A DNA stretch of 64,000 bases from Daphnia pulex (Eukaryota; Arthropoda; Branchiopoda; Diplostraca; Daphniidae). This document shows, piece by piece, positions 47,801 through 60,526 of the stretch. Position numbers and translations under genes: made by a program. Within the stretch, counting starts at the first letter, position 1. Every line of letters starts with the position of its first letter. The notes beneath the pieces are model-generated. The model was not told the origin of the DNA. It ran no database searches and saw only the letters and a program-made list of their open reading frames with translations. The stretch spans positions 2,356,001-2,420,000 of the forward strand of contig NC_060027.1 of NCBI RefSeq assembly GCF_021134715.1, given 5' to 3'.

Positions 47801-50800
47801 CCTATATGGATTCACAGACGCGCCGATATATATTGCTGCCTTTAGAAAATAGACCATCCGATATATAGGAAACGTTCATCCGTTATTTGTCTCTCTCTCT
47901 CTCTCTCCCTTTTTTTGTTGTTGGAAAGATATATATATATAAAAGAGAGGTCGACATCAGTACCATCTGGTTTATACTGTCCTATACACATCGCTGACGA
48001 CAGGGAATTGCTTTCCAGCAGCCAGCAACCTCCCCTTGAAAACATATATAATATATAAAATCCAGCAGCAGCAGGACTATCACAGGCTGGTGGTGTAATA
48101 ACTATTATCGATTTCCTTATATATTATAAGAAAAGCGATTATTATTTTTTCGGCTTTTTCGGTTCAAGTTATTACGTAATAATATCAGTGTCCTATATAC
48201 ACACCGGGGGTTACAAGTTTTTCTATATGCGGGAAATGCAACGATATACGCAATTGAGATGGATCGTTCATCAGTAGGCCTATTATTATAGGCCTACAAC
48301 ACACAGCACAGCCCGGAAGTCTCAAATTATACATGCATGCAGCAGCACCTTGTGTATATGTGTATTTTAATAATGCATCTAGCCAAATCAAAAAGCGGAG
48401 AGCTACATTAGAGCCTACGTCCCTTGGACTGCGCTTTGCTCTGAGCTGTTCCGCTGCTGCTGGGGGTTTTTGATTGAATTTTATGGCGATTTTGCGTGTG
48501 CTGTTATGTGCTTGATGACGGCCACCCACACACACACAGAGTGGGACTTTTTCTTTTGTCCTCTATGCTTATTTCCTACATATATATTCCGCCTTTATAA
48601 ATTACGTTTCAACTAGGCAGCTGCTGCTGCTGCTGGCTATAGCACAGGATTATAATATAGCGGACGGTCGTGAGACACAAAGAGTTTTAGCCATATAGCG
48701 TGCAAGATGTTCAAAACGGCGCGCGGGCTGATTGAAACGCTCTGGCCCGCCGAGAGAGCTATATAGCTGATGCTATATCCTATATAGACTTGCCTTTTGC
48801 GCTGGCCCGGCCCATTTTCCTTTGTATATACATGTATAATATATATAGCCAAAAAGCAAAAGAGCCGATGATCGATGGAGCACACAGTCCAGCAGCAGCA
48901 GCAAACGTCTATATGGCCATATACACAAGCACCAGCATGTGTATAGGCTATATATAAGGCCTATAACATCACATATCTACAATTCTACATCCATAATCAG
49001 AGTTTATTCGTGCATTCAAAAAAGTTGACGGGACGATGGTGGATTCAGCGCAGCAGAGTCCAATATATTCTACTTCTTATATTTCGCTGCTGTGCATCAC
49101 AGTCTACACAAATATGAAAACAATGTGAAATGAGTGGGCAGCGCGCCATCACCGACGCTGTGCTGTGCTGCGACGACATGTGGAATATATGAATATAGAG
49201 AGCGAGAGAACATGAGCTATACACACATAACTTTGAGGTATGTGTGACGCTGTTGTGTGTGTCGTTTCAATATACAAGAGTCGCGGGTTCGTCCTCCCTC
49301 GTCTCTTTTCATGCATATAAAAACTCTGATCAAAGCTCCACCCGGCTCCTGACTGACTCCTGACTGACTGGAGCGGAATAAGCTCATCACCATATGCTGT
49401 ATACATGTATAGATGATGACGAAAAAGAACCACAGCTAGATAGCGAGAGGAGCGGTCTAGACACACTCTATATGCTGCGCGCTGTTTGGCTCCTGAATTT
49501 AGATAAGACCGCGGGGCGTGAAATCGAAGATGATTCACGCAGCTTGGCACATCTCCCTGACGCAAGCATCTCATATTTAGATTATTAATACATGTCCTGA
49601 TAATCAGACTCTTATACTGCGTTGAACAGCAGATGGCTCCTAAGAAGAAACTTGATACTGTTATGGACGTTATAATTGAGCAGATAAGCTCCTATATATA
49701 TATTTCTAGAACTGGTCTAATTCGTACGTAGTATTTAGGAGCCTGGCGAACTTGGTAATTTGACCAGCAGGGGACGGAACGAACGCTGCAGTCTATATTG
49801 CGTCAAAGATATGTGTGAGCATTTTGATGATGTGCTGCTACTGCTGCTCATTAACCGTCGATGCTAAAGTTGCTGGATGATGTTGAGTCTCGCCCCTCCG
49901 GCGAAACTTTCCTTATATAGGAGCAGAAGAGAAACATATAGACTCTCTCTCTCTCTCAATATGTAGTCTCTAGATATCAACGCCGAGACGAACGTCATGT
50001 CTTTTGTCTTGTCTCTAGCAGCAGGAGCTAGCTAGCTATATAGCAGGAGCGGCAGCAGCTGCAACTTTACCCGAAAAGTTCTCCATTGTGTGTGCTCCTG
50101 TTTGTTTGCCGTGAATATATATGTACATTTTTGTTTCGTCTGTGATAGTATAGCCCTGCTCCTTCTCGTCTAACTTTTTTCTTTTTCTCGGCCAGCACAG
50201 GGCCGGCTATCACATCACTACAACACTTTGGAGTTTACACGCTCCTATAAAGTGCCGGGCTCCATGCTATATCGGGGAGGGGGTATAAGGAAATGGAGCG
50301 TGTTGTAATATGGGAAAATAAAGGGACGACGATATATACGTAGCTGCCAATCTTCACTTTGCTTTTTCTCTTTTAGACCCTACTCGCTAATCACAGAGCA
50401 AAGCCGACACTAATCACTAAATAACCGGGACACCCAGCAGCACACAGCAGTAGTAGGCTATAGCTAGCGTTAAATCAATATAGATTGGCCTATGTTAGAC
50501 ACACACACAGGGCTCCTATATCGTTTTTCGGTGTATATATTCAGGAGCTGTGTGTTTCGTTTCTATTATATAACCAACAAACTTATTTTACTCCCACTTC
50601 TTCTTAGATTCATTCCATCATAGACATTCTCTACTGTGCGTTAGCTCTTTGTGCTGCTGTTCTATATATGGCGGAAAAGCGTCAGGAGCCCCGGTTATAT
50701 ATATATATAGTAGTATAGGCTCCTACGGGCTCCTATAGATATATAATTTATGTAGTAATGTCGTATACAGGCTGGGCGATTTTCTCCTACTTTTACAGCC

Positions 50801-52351
50801 CAGCAGTAGGCTATAGTGTGGAATTTATTTTCGGTATATATAGATCTATGGAGAAGGAGGAGCTTTTTATCTGTTGACGATATCTATAAAACAATAAATC
50901 GTTTGATCATTTCCCCTTTTGACGCCATCATATCACATGATTGTGAAGCTGAGAAGGAGCCACACACACACCAAGTGTGTAAAGACTCTCAAATGATGAA
51001 CGACCCTCTTTCCTCCCTCCTTTTTGTGTCTATTCTTTCTTTCGCTCCTGACGATTTTACACGTCGCCAAGTCTTATCGCCGTAGGCTATACTCTGTTAT
51101 TTTCTCCCCCTCGTGCGCCCTCGTGTTAGGAGCTGAAATAACAGTTTTTCTGTGTTTCTTTTCTTTTCGCTCTGCCTGACAATTCCATTTGCATCGTCCT
51201 CGCGTATCTTCTCTGGCGTATTGATTTCCCCTCGAGATTTTCTCTCATTTCCTTTTCTTTCCGTTAGGAGCCGGTTGTGTTTTTTTTTGTTGTTTTGGCA
51301 GGGAGCCGCCATTTTGAAGTCGTTTGTTTCGCGCTATACGGTGGGTGGGCAGCGTTGCCAATATTATGTCAGGGCACATTACAACCCCCTTTCTCTCCCT
51401 TTCACGGCTCGGTGCGATTCATACATTTATCAAGGCCAATCACGTAGCAGACGACCGACTCCACAGAGAATTCCCCACCATATAAATATTTATAACAAGA
51501 ACTTGGTGGTGGTGGTGGTGGGGAATTGCATAAAATCATGTCGGGGCGGGTTGAGAGAGAGAAGAAAAAAATAAATTCAAAAGACCGCCGCCTTATGGTA
51601 ATGTGTTGTTGTTGTTGTTGTTGTTATGAGAGCCCGTTTGAAAGGGAAAAGGGCTCCTCCTTATAACAACTTGATAAATTTGACGCCTTTATAGTGTTTG
51701 TATGGGTGTTGAGGTATAACGAGATGATTTCTATGCTAATATACGCCCCTTGCTTTAGTCTAGGAGCATCGCTGTAGTGTGTAAAAAAATCCATCGCCAA
51801 CCTTTTCGTGTTCACGACACGCCAGAGAGATTTTTCCGAGACTCTTGTTATATATATATATAAACTTATAAAGATGGCGACACTCGAGGGAACGCTAGAG
51901 GCCATGTATATTCGTTGCGGTTGTATTTTATTTTATTTTCTTTCACACAACACTTGAATCGACCCCAAAAAAGAAATAGAGAGGCGAACACTAAAAAGGG
52001 ATTTTGTTAGCGGAAAAAATCATTATTTATTATGACATTCCGCTAGATGGCTCTATGGCGTGTCTATTCAAAAATCCATCAAAAACCGTCTGCAGCTGCT
52101 GCATCAGCCACCAACAACAAAACGTAAACAACTCGACGACGTTCCTTTCACACACACACAAGTTTTTCTTTTTTTAACTGGAAAGGATTGTGTTGGGAAA
52201 ATATATAAAGCATAATAATATTGAAACTGTCGAGCCGGAAGGGGGTTTGACACGCGGAGGAATTATTATTTATATTCCCTAGTTTTGTATTGTTGTCGTC
52301 GAGGTCTTGCGTGAGAAGTGTGTGGACTGCGGTCTTGTTTTGCATAAAACG
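44856..52351. other. Gene desert of about 7.5 kb, rich in simple repeats
   Basis: No coding region supported. Contains many TATATA runs, CTGCTG/CAGCAG runs, a CT run at about 47890-47907, a GTT run at about 51605-51625, and very frequent GCTCCT/AGGAGC motifs, densest at about 49.3-51.8 kb. It may hold regulatory DNA for the flanking genes. All frames here are short and low-complexity. Confidence 0.5.
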
Positions 52352-55300
52352 ATGAGCATGGATGATACGCGAAAGAGGGTGCAGGATCATTTGAAAAACA
52401 AATGTCGTGTCGCGTCGATGACGGTCCCACGTGAATGGATCGATGGCTGTGTGGCCTTCTACAGGAACTCACACTCCAACACCAATCTCAACGCTCTGCT
52501 GGAATTTGTGGCGCAGCAGTGGTTCCTGGTGGACTTTGAGTCCATCAAGCTCAGGTCGCTGCCCGTCAACTTGAGCAAGTCAGCCCTGGTCAACTTGAAC
52601 GAGAACTATGTTCTTCAGGTATTCACCTTTTCCCCGATTCACATTCACGTGAGCCAAATGTAAATTTATTTTTAACAACTAGCTGATGTCTGTCCTGAAT
52701 ATCGGCCAGTCTGCCTACTCCCAGCACACCAAAATCACCCAGGGTCTGGACAACAACAGCGAGGTGTCAGCGGACAAGAAAATCCCTTCCAAATGGGAGC
52801 CCAAAGTCAGGAGGATGCTTCGACTGGAGCTCACCGATGGCAGTCAGAGCATTCAAGCCATAGAGTACAAGGCCATCAATCACCTGCACTTGGACTTGAT
52901 TCCCGGGACCAAGATCCTCGTCAAGGGGCCAGTCGAGTGCCGACGAGGAGTGATTCTCCTCCGCCCCAATAGCGTCGAGCTGCTGGGTGGAGAAGTGAGT
53001 GATTTGGTGCAGAAGAACGCTCCCGAGAACGTCCTGGCCCGTCTCATTGGCAAGCCAGAGAACGCTAACCCGGTCTACGGCAGCTACACGGAGCAGACGG
53101 CGGCCATCAACGACGTCGAACAAGATGGAGGTATATATAATATTTCCCCTATTTATCCTGCCCAAGAAAACTTTTAGGTTAGCCTCATTTCAAATTAGTT
53201 TTCACTTCACGTCCGTTGAACGGTGAAATGCCACGACGGTATATTCTATAACTCGCCGCAAAACTTTCAACAGCTCAACCGCCTTCACGTGCGCACACGT
53301 TTAATCGACGGCCACTGCAAGTGGGCGGCAACGTGAGGGGCTGGTTAAATCCGTCCGTGGAGAGTTTCCGCCCGTCAAAGTACATATAGTGAGAGCAAAA
53401 TCGCCAGGGGAGAGAGAAAACGGCGTCCTCCCCCAAGATAAAAAAAACTTTTGAGGTGGGCGGCTGGTCAAAAAGCTCTTGTGATGTGCCCAGGCAGCTT
53501 TTAAGTTGAGCAATTTCTTTTTAATATTCTTTTGACACGCAGAAGGAGAGAGAGAAACAATTCCCTCACACACGTACAATGACCCGGAATGTTTCTTACG
53601 CGATGATGATGACCTAATCTGTGGTCTTTTTAGGGAGGGTTGGTCATGGTGGTTTTCTTCTTCAGCCAAAAAAACAAAAGGAGGAGGATATATTCTTGAC
53701 TTCCGGCCTGCCCCGGAAGTGTTAGCACTCGGTCATGGCTGCCAAACCTTTCACCCCCTCTAGAGAGAAAAAACAACAGAAAAACAAAGAAAAATAGACA
53801 AGAACTGAGAGGGGGGGTCTTGGGTCGATAATGAAGCTGAGCTGCTGCATCTCTCGCCATCCGCCCGGATCGGTGGTGCGGTGGTGGCCGTGGTAAAGGG
53901 TCGACAGTACATATACCAACACAAGCGGCGCGCGCGCTGGTGGTGGTGATTGATCGGACTAGAGTGCGCCGGCCCGGCAAAGATCTAACCTCCCCTCTCT
54001 CTCACGGACGACGACGGATATCCTGGCGGAAGAAAAGAAAAGAAAGAAAATGGAAAATGGATCTTGTTCTTCCATCATTTCCCCCACCCTCGCCCTGTCA
54101 TAACTATCAGAAAAGTCAAGAAAGAAAAGAAAGAAAAATAGAAAAGGGAAAAGAAGCAAAAGTGACGAATGGATTTTTTAACTTGGCCAAACAATTCCAA
54201 CTGGGCCGAACGGACGTCTTGTCCGCCCGTTTTTTATACATTTCACGAATTTTTATTTTATTTTTTGCTTGGCGACCCGGTTCAATCGATTAGGAAAGTG
54301 GGAGGAGACATTTTAAAAGAACCAACCCCCTCCCACCCAGCTCTTTGAAATTTCAAGTTGGACTACAACAACTAAACAATTGAGGATCGTTTTGTTGAGG
54401 CTGGAACTTTCACGATCTTTGATTGTTGGTGGGAGGAGCCCAACTTTTTGTCCCGAATCAAAGTAGGTAAGTCTCGAGCTATCGGGGGGAAGGAAAAACC
54501 GTTGCGGCAGGTTAAGTCCAAACAAGGATCGGTCCTTTTTTCAGCTTTTATCCCGATTGGTCTAATACTCGGAAAACAAACAAAACAGAGAAACTTGAAA
54601 AGGAATCAAACGGAAGAAAAAGGGGGCCTCGGCAGGATCGCAAAGTGGTGAGCACCCCATCTACTTTGGTCGAAAGTAGGTAGTAAAAAACCATCGGAAA
54701 ACTTTTTCCCCAGGATGGAGTGGGGGAGCTATTGATATTGACAGTGAGACTGAACTGTCGAAAAGAAAGGATCTATTCAATTTGCTAAGAGTTTTTCATT
54801 TCCTCCGCATGGAGTGGGGGTACCACTACTACTACCACAGTCGATATATATCTAAAAGAAAACAACAACTTTGTGCGTTTCATCCAGGGATATATATATA
54901 TAAAAGAGAGCTATAGAGAGCTAGAGTTGAGCCAGTCATTTCATTAGCGTTTGTTTGTTTGTGTGTGTCCTTGGCCGGAGTAGATGGAAACGTGATTTGG
55001 ATGTCGTATGAGGATGGAGCCTGGGGCGTGTGTCGTTAGTTATTGCTACTTGTGAATGTTGATTTGTTATTTTTACGTTCAACAACAAACAGACGATGAA
55101 TTCTCATCCGCCAAATGCAGCAGCAGCAAGGAGTCGAGACTGGCAAACGCCCACCAGCGCAAAGGTGGCGGCGGCGGCGGAGGCAATTGCGGAGGGCCAG
55201 CCAATCTCAATCACCGTCATCAAGGTCCGTCGAGCGTCACCGCCAGAGGAAACACAACAACCACAACAACAACCAACGTGAAAAGAGAGAAAAAAAGAAG

Positions 55301-57226
55301 TTTGGACGATTGCGACCAACAGCAGCACCCAGACGACAAAGCATCCGGCAGCTCTAGCTCCTATCCGCCGGCCAAGAAAATGGTGCAGAACGTGAAGAAA
55401 GAGGAGCAGGATCTTTTCCCGGATGATGACGACGATTACATTTTCCACACAGCGGTCGCCGTCGAAGAAGAAGAAGAAGAAAAGGAAGTGGACATGTTCC
55501 CGGACGACGATGATGACATCCTTTTCACGGACATGAGCGGTCCTCCCGCCGTCCCTACGGAGCCAACCACCGCAACAACAACAACAACAAGGACGAGGAC
55601 AGAACAACAAGGACAACATCAAGTTAAAATCAGTGGGACTGCTGCTGCTGCTGCTGCCCACACAATTGAAAGGCCGTTCACATATTTATCGAGTCACCTC
55701 CGCAAGAGGGCCAGCAACGTCAAGTGTCAACAGGAATCCATTTGCGTCAAGGTTGGACAGGACATCTAACAAATTCAATCAATGTTGTTGTTTTCGACGT
55801 TTGTGGCTTATTTCCGTTGTTGTCATTGGAACCGTAGGGGTTCGTGTCGACCATCACGGGCAAGTTGGCGGCGACGAAATCGGAGACGGGCGTCAGCCAT
55901 TGGCAACTATCGGCCGTCATCAACGATGGATCGGCCGGATTGAAAGTCGATTTCAGTCCACAAGTGAGTCGGAGTTTATTTCTACTTTTCAGATTTCCTT
56001 TGTATATCTGACGGATCTTTTATCTCCACTCCATTCACGAGGTCCTGGAGGAGCTGATTGGACATTCCCCTGCAGCGCTGAAATCAATGATGGCCGTCGT
56101 CGGTGACGACAACAAACGCCGAGGACTCGAAGTAAGTCGACTAAATAATTTCACCGCCCGTTCTTGCATCTACGTATGTACCACCGGATGATGCATAGTT
56201 TACTAGCCTGGGAGAGAATTGATTGGGATCCAGGGTCCTGGGCCAAAAAAAGAAAATAAGTTCCTGGACATGAAATGAAAATGGAGGGAGGATTTGCTCA
56301 GGCAAAACACAAGAAAACAAATAAAATCCATTTGAATAAATAAATCAAATGGACATGGTTGCTGATCCCCTTTTTCGGGCTCCTGGGTTGCATATCCTCC
56401 ACTCATCCGCATTATTCCGGCCGGAAGAAATCTTGTTTTTTTTTTCTTTCCTTCCAAATGGAAATAATTTAGTAGTTTGGCTGATTAGGAGTCTCTTTTC
56501 CATTTTCTCAGGAGTCAGTCTATATGTACGTAAGGAGCCCGGAGTTGATTGTAAATGCAAAAAAGGGTGGGTGGGTGGGTGGGCTCGTACGTATTTTGTG
56601 AAAAGGAGAAGATCAAATAAGTCGAGGAGCCCAGCCGTAGCATTAACTGTTACTACAACAACAACGGGTAGTAGTACCACTTTCTCTGTCTGTCTATATC
56701 CTGTAGGGGCTGTGCGCCCTTGCCTATATCCCCGCCCGCCAGCCCGCCGACAACATGCGCCAGTGAGTGGATGGAATGGAATGGATCGCTGCACAAAGCT
56801 CCGCACTACAATCAGTACACACAGACACAAGTGGGAGTAGTAGGAGCCAGGGCTCCTGACTGGGACGACGGGGGGGGGGGGGGTTGTATAAATAGACACA
56901 CACACACTGCCGCGCCTCCGGCTAATAAGAAACTTGTGAATTAAAAAATTGAGAAATTCCGGATGGGAATCTTATTAATTTTTTTTCATTTAAAACATCT
57001 TTTTATTTAAAAGGTTTTGGAGGAGGCCAAGCAGAAATTGATCCGATTGAATTGCCTGATGCACATCCGCTGGCCAGCAGCTCCTGATGATCCGGATTGT
57101 GCTAGCAACGTCAGTAGCAGTAGGAGCAGACAAGTCGGAATTCCGGCCACAAGCCATAAGTTGCCCGTCGTCTACCGTTTGGAGGACATCGAGCGCCGAC
57201 ATCTCGAAATGTTACAACTTTTGTGA
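52352..57226 (+). CDS. RMI1: RecQ-mediated genome instability protein 1 (RMI1), 600 aa
   Basis: Six exons keep frame: 52352-52618, 52683-53130, 55093-55751, 55838-55963, 56042-56131 and 57014-57226. The N-terminal helical region (VPREWIDGCVAFYR, FVAQQWFLVDF) leads into an OB fold (MLRLELTDGSQSIQAIEY, LDLIPGTKILVKGPVECRRGVILL) at about residues 1-235. An acidic, Gln/Thr-rich linker follows. The C-terminal OB fold runs from PFTYLSSHL (about 432), through GFVSTITGKL and INDGSAGLKVDF, to the end. This is the two-OB plan and near the usual length of animal RMI1, the scaffold of the BLM-TOP3A-RMI dissolvasome. Intron 2 is unusually long (about 2 kb). ATG 52358 is an alternative start. Confidence 0.92.
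53131..55092 (+). other. RMI1 intron 2 (about 2 kb)
   Basis: Bounded by GGAG|GTATATATAA and an AAACAG acceptor. Contains purine-rich and poly-A tracts and a TATATATATATAAAAGAGAG run near 54890. No additional gene seen on either strand. Confidence 0.7.
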
Positions 57227-60200
57227 TTGGTTCAACACACACACACACACACACCCAGCCTCTACAGCCACCCACCCCAGCCAGCCACCCATCTCTACTA
57301 GCACTTAGCGCCCCGCGCTACGAGCTCTTCCATCAGATCATAATGGAAAGAAGAAGACGGAAGAAAAAAAGGAAGAAGGAAAACACATCAAGAATGGGAA
57401 GGCGACGACGATAGAAAAAAAAGAAGAGCTGCAGCTCCCTCCCTGTGTGTGTATCTACACACATAATGTGTGTGTGTGTGTACCTGCTGCTGCCAGAAAC
57501 AGCTGGATCGATCGGTTTCGGCTCTCCCCGAGTTTCCTTCTCATCTTCTTCTTTTCCCTCCTTGTAAAAACAAAAAAAATTCGCCACCTTATACGAGACA
57601 CAAGTGGGAGCGGCTGTCTAATATAATACTGAGACTACACACACTCTGGACGTTATCAGCGACGATTTTTCTTCATGATTCCGTTCTTGCACTCGTGGCT
57701 ATAGTAAAAAAAAAGTCATCAGCAGAAGGCCACGTTAGTTGTGTCAAGCCCCTCGACTCTTTAGGTCCACTCGAATCCCCTCATTAAGGTGTGTGTCCGA
57801 GTAGTAGTAGTAGTACAAGTTGCCAGTGTTCCAACACAAGATACTACACTCTCTCACCTTTCTTTGTGTGTGTTGTAATGCCATCACTTGTAATTTTCAG
57901 ACGAGAAAAGAAAGTTCTACCGGCCATCTTATTTTGTGTTAGTCTGGCGAAATTTTCGGGGGTAGAATTTGATGTTTCCGCACACAGGCAGGAGGAGATT
58001 GCGGGTCGATGACGCCTCGGCAAAAGTCTGATATATATCCTCTTGTGTGTGCTGCTGCTGCTGCTTTGTGTGTGTGTATGTCTAAACTATTGAAAACGAT
58101 GGGACGGTCGTTGAGTGGGAGGGAGAGAAAGGAGGGGGCGGTGGGGATAAACATGTCATGTTATATATGGTTTAATGAAGAATCGATACTTGGCAAACGG
58201 GAAAATATCGTCAGACTTGAACTCCCCCACCTCCCCACGAGACTGTAGAAACAAACTTTTAAAAAATAAGCTTTTAAATTCCATAGGAAGACACACTCAT
58301 AATTCATTCCACCATCAACTCCGAAGTAGAGGGAAAAAAGGTTCGACGACACTATCAGGGTATTTAAATATTACATAAAAATCCAAGCCTTTTATATAGA
58401 AAGGAAACCTAAGAAAATGGTTCTTCTTTCTTTTATGAGATGCTCTTGAAATTTATACGAGAAATAGTCACAGAAAAAAAGGAAAGAAAATCTTTCGTTT
58501 TTATAGTTGCAAAAGGAGGGCGGAGCTTTTGTGTTTTTGCGCACCGGAGCGCAGCTCGGTAGAGTATGTGTGCCCAGTCTTTTATTTTTGCTCTCCGTTT
58601 GAGCCATCAAATGTCTATAATCTTTTCTATATAGACAAAAGAAGGACTTTTCTTTCTCTTTTCTATATCTTTTTTTCCTTTTTGAAAAGCCCGACGGCGT
58701 ATATAACGCGACATGCAACACACAAGCGCAAAAACATCCAACTGAACACCGCAGGAATGTTTGGCATGGGCACACACACACATATATATATCTAAATATT
58801 ATTTCGTATATATACATCACACAGACGGCATTTTGTTAAATAAATATAACAAAATAATTTGGTTTTACTTTAAAAAAAAAGTTTTATTTGCGCAATGTCG
58901 CGAACGAAATGGAGCTGCTGGTGGCAAGGATAAATGGGATTTTTCTGAGATAGAAAAGTGGCCGTCCGGGTCGATTACTGTGGCGAAAAAACAAACAACT
59001 CGTATATATATCTGTGTGGTGCTGGTCCATTGTGATGAATTGCTGTTTGTGTGTGTGTGTGTGCCTTTCTAAATAGTCTTGTCTATCCATTTAAAGTTAA
59101 TACCCTCTTTCACAGCTCTGTAGTAGAAAGACCCCTCCCCAAAGAAAAAAAGTTGATTGGAACCCCAGCAGCAACGTGAGCTGGAACATTTTGGCGAGTC
59201 CCAAAAAAAGCCAGGCTATCTCTTTTTCTTAGGATTCTTTATGGGCCTATATATATTCCAACTGTTATGGGGCAACTGTGTAGTATATTCTGTGTGTGTG
59301 TGTTGGAATCGACCTCGGACGATATAACAGCTCGAGAGAGAAAAGACTCGGCTCGGTCGTCGAAATGGTATACCTAATACTACTCTCTCAATCTTCTTCT
59401 CCTTGATATAGAGAGTGTGTGTGTGTGTGCGGGTGCCGACGAACGGAACCTTCTCTAACCGGCGTCACATCTATACAAAAGAGGCGGGGACATGTCGCAT
59501 CGATCTGTCCCCCCCCCCCTCTCTTCACGAGCTTATTCAGCACACACACACATATATATAGTTTTTCTTTTTATCTATGGAGAACCATCCACAGCGACGG
59601 ACCTATATAACACATCAACGCTATATGGCCTATTTATAAAGCTAGTTCATTTAGACGTTTTGGGGATGGAAGTAAAGAAATGGACTGATTGATTCGCAAA
59701 ATTGTGTCGAGTCAAATGATCTTTGATTTTGGAATCAGTCGGCTGGATGTTACCGGGAAATTCCATCTGGCGGTTCATAATTAGACCCCCCATCGCTGAT
59801 TCGACTGAACTATATCTTTCAAGTGTTCCTTTTTAAATAGATTTTTATTTTATTTTTTAATAACCTGATTTACATGTTACATCATAGAGAATCTTGGAAT
59901 CGCCTGGTGGGCCATATATAGATTTACATAATTCCGCACAAGATCAGACCGCCGATTGATCTTTTCTATACACAAAGTTGGAGAATTATCCAGCAGAAAA
60001 TAAAAAAAATATACCTGGGTGGAGGACAAAGTTTACATTTTATTTTTTTATTTCCTTTTCAATTCCCAACAGAGTCGAGAGGAAATGCAACTTTGTAGAT
60101 CTATCGGAAACACACACAAAAAAGAAATGATAAAAATTGGACTGAGCAGAAGAGACGACCGCAGCGCAGAAGCACCTTGTCGAGTTCAAGTTTCTGCCAC

Positions 60201-60526
60201 CAGTGGCGCTGGCTCTGCCCCGGGTAACGTCGGCGGCTAGACGTGCACGAGGCCGGTCAGAACGCTGGTGCTACCGCTAGGAGCAGGGAGCAACGGCAGT
60301 TGCTCACACGTTCGTGAGACATTCTAAAAGTTAAAAGATTTTTCATTTTCGTACGACATTTTTTAAATTCAGTGGTGGATCAAGTGCTAGGCAATTTTGA
60401 ATCAAAGAAAATTGAATTATTACCAGTGATTTTTGAGTGGACATACGTGAGTGAATATACGTGACCTTATCGATTTCTGAATAAAACTGGTGAAATAAAA
60501 AGAAACAATTTAAAAGACGAAAGAAA
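57227..60526. other. Intergenic stretch before the channel gene, microsatellite-rich
   Basis: CA/GT repeats occur at about 57236-57254, 57466-57481 and 59046-59064. The last few hundred bases (about 60060-60526) are probably the 5' untranslated region and promoter of the channel gene. No coding region supported. Confidence 0.5.

Noticed and set aside
47931-47961. TATATATATATAAAAGAGAG with ATCAGT as a core promoter (also near 54890)
   Set aside because: The spacing from TATA to the initiator is only about 21 bp at the first site, and both sit in TA microsatellite sequence with no gene downstream.
55104-55661. 185-codon minus-strand frame
   Set aside because: Antisense of RMI1 exon 3. Its Cys/Phe-rich low-complexity product mirrors the acidic and Gln-rich linker codons.
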